A stretch of DNA of 7,079 bases from the NCBI GenBank assembly GCA_009925045.1, contig RFQK01000079.1, positions 1-7,079 of the forward strand, in the 5' to 3' direction. The DNA comes from Methylococcaceae bacterium. Its GTDB lineage: Bacteria > Pseudomonadota > Gammaproteobacteria > Methylococcales > Methylomonadaceae. The translations under genes were made by a program, and so were the position numbers. Shown here piece by piece: positions 6,546 to 7,079 of the stretch (the first letter of the stretch is position 1; the number at the start of each line of letters is the position of its first letter). The notes beneath the pieces were generated by a model. It saw only the letters and a list, made by a program, of their open reading frames with translations, was not told the origin of the DNA and did not search any database.

Positions 6546-7079
6546 GTCGTTTAGCTGCAAAATTTGCCGAACTGAAAGCCAGTGGCCGTAAGGCGTTAAT
6601 TCCTTTCATTACTGCGGGTGATCCCCATCCTCAGTTCACCGTTCCCTTGTTGCATGACATGGTCGCTGCTGGTGCCGATGTGATTGAATTAGGTATTCCG
6701 TTCTCTGATCCTATGGCCGATGGTCCTGTTATTCAACGTGCCAGTGAGCGTGCGCTTGCTCATAAAACAGGTTTGAGAAAAGTACTGGCCATGGCGATGG
6801 AGTTTAGAAAAACTGATCAAACAACTCCTTTGGTGTTGATGGGCTACTTGAACCCCATTGAAATCATGGGTTATGAAGATTTTGCCAATGCGGCGCAACG
6901 TGCCGACGTGGACGGGGTTTTAACTGTCGATTTGCCTCCCGAAGAAGCCGAGCATTGCGTGGAGTTGTTGCGTGAGCGTGGTATTGATCAGATTTTTTTA
7001 CTCGCACCTAATACCCATGCAGCGCGGATTCAGGCCATGGATAAGCATGGCAGTGGTTATTTGTATTATGTTTCCTTAA
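6542..7079 (+). CDS. trpA: Tryptophan synthase alpha chain (3' end beyond the window)
   Basis: TrpA cleaves indole-3-glycerol phosphate to indole and glyceraldehyde-3-phosphate and passes indole to TrpB through the internal tunnel. The window holds the first 179 residues of a protein usually about 265-270 long; no stop is reached. The barrel's landmarks are in place: [11 protein letters not shown] (18-28), [19 protein letters not shown] (47-65) with catalytic Glu49 and Asp60 at their standard positions, [10 protein letters not shown] (97-106), [12 protein letters not shown] (124-135), and FLLAPNT (152-158). Asp56, which pairs with the beta-subunit Lys167 in Salmonella, is also kept. The ATG overlaps the trpB stop in an ATGA, and AAGG (6529-6532) lies nine bases upstream. 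The coding sequence shows no decay in the part visible. Confidence 0.96.
   Translation, partial: MSRLAAKFAELKASGRKALIPFITAGDPHPQFTVPLLHDMVAAGADVIELGIPFSDPMADGPVIQRASERALAHKTGLRKVLAMAMEFRKTDQTTPLVLMGYLNPIEIMGYEDFANAAQRADVDGVLTVDLPPEEAEHCVELLRERGIDQIFLLAPNTHAARIQAMDKHGSGYLYYVSL

Overview
The window looks like chromosomal DNA from a gammaproteobacterium. Every recognisable protein (SmpB, RatA, RnfH, ApbE, TrpF, TrpB, TrpA) reads closest to gammaproteobacterial versions I know, and smpB facing away from ratA-rnfH is a familiar neighbourhood from enteric genomes. Base composition is moderate and even across genes, apart from an AT-rich stretch at the left edge. I cannot name the genus. I see no mobile element, CRISPR array, tRNA or rRNA.

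Layout. Positions 1-278 carry no gene. They hold a strong-looking minus-strand promoter that points out of the left edge (about 51-78), an AT palindrome just upstream of it, and a rho-independent terminator for the minus-strand operon (166-200). That operon runs from 2350 to 279: an 11-helix SNF/NSS-family sodium symporter, then ratA one base after it, then rnfH overlapping ratA by 8 bp. A 103-bp divergent spacer (2351-2453) separates it from a plus-strand series: smpB (trans-translation), apbE (lipoprotein FMN transferase), a DUF2231-type membrane protein with a His-rich tail, then trpF, trpB and trpA. TrpA is cut off by the right edge.

Function. The right part encodes the end of tryptophan synthesis: TrpF makes CdRP, and TrpA and TrpB form tryptophan synthase. 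trpF/trpB overlap by 8 bp and trpB/trpA by 4 bp, so translation is probably coupled. The left part combines ribosome-linked proteins (SmpB, RatA) with a transporter.

Main observation. trpB is broken. The frame matches TrpB to Lys173 (codon 5896-5898), then the match resumes in a different frame at 5898 and runs cleanly to the stop at 6545. Compared with the family, about 12 codons plus one base (about 37 bp) are missing. They correspond to the helix after Lys167 of the Salmonella beta subunit, which includes Trp177. This is either a real recent deletion or a sequence or assembly error. Otherwise the window is ordinary housekeeping DNA and I do not see a new biological system in it.
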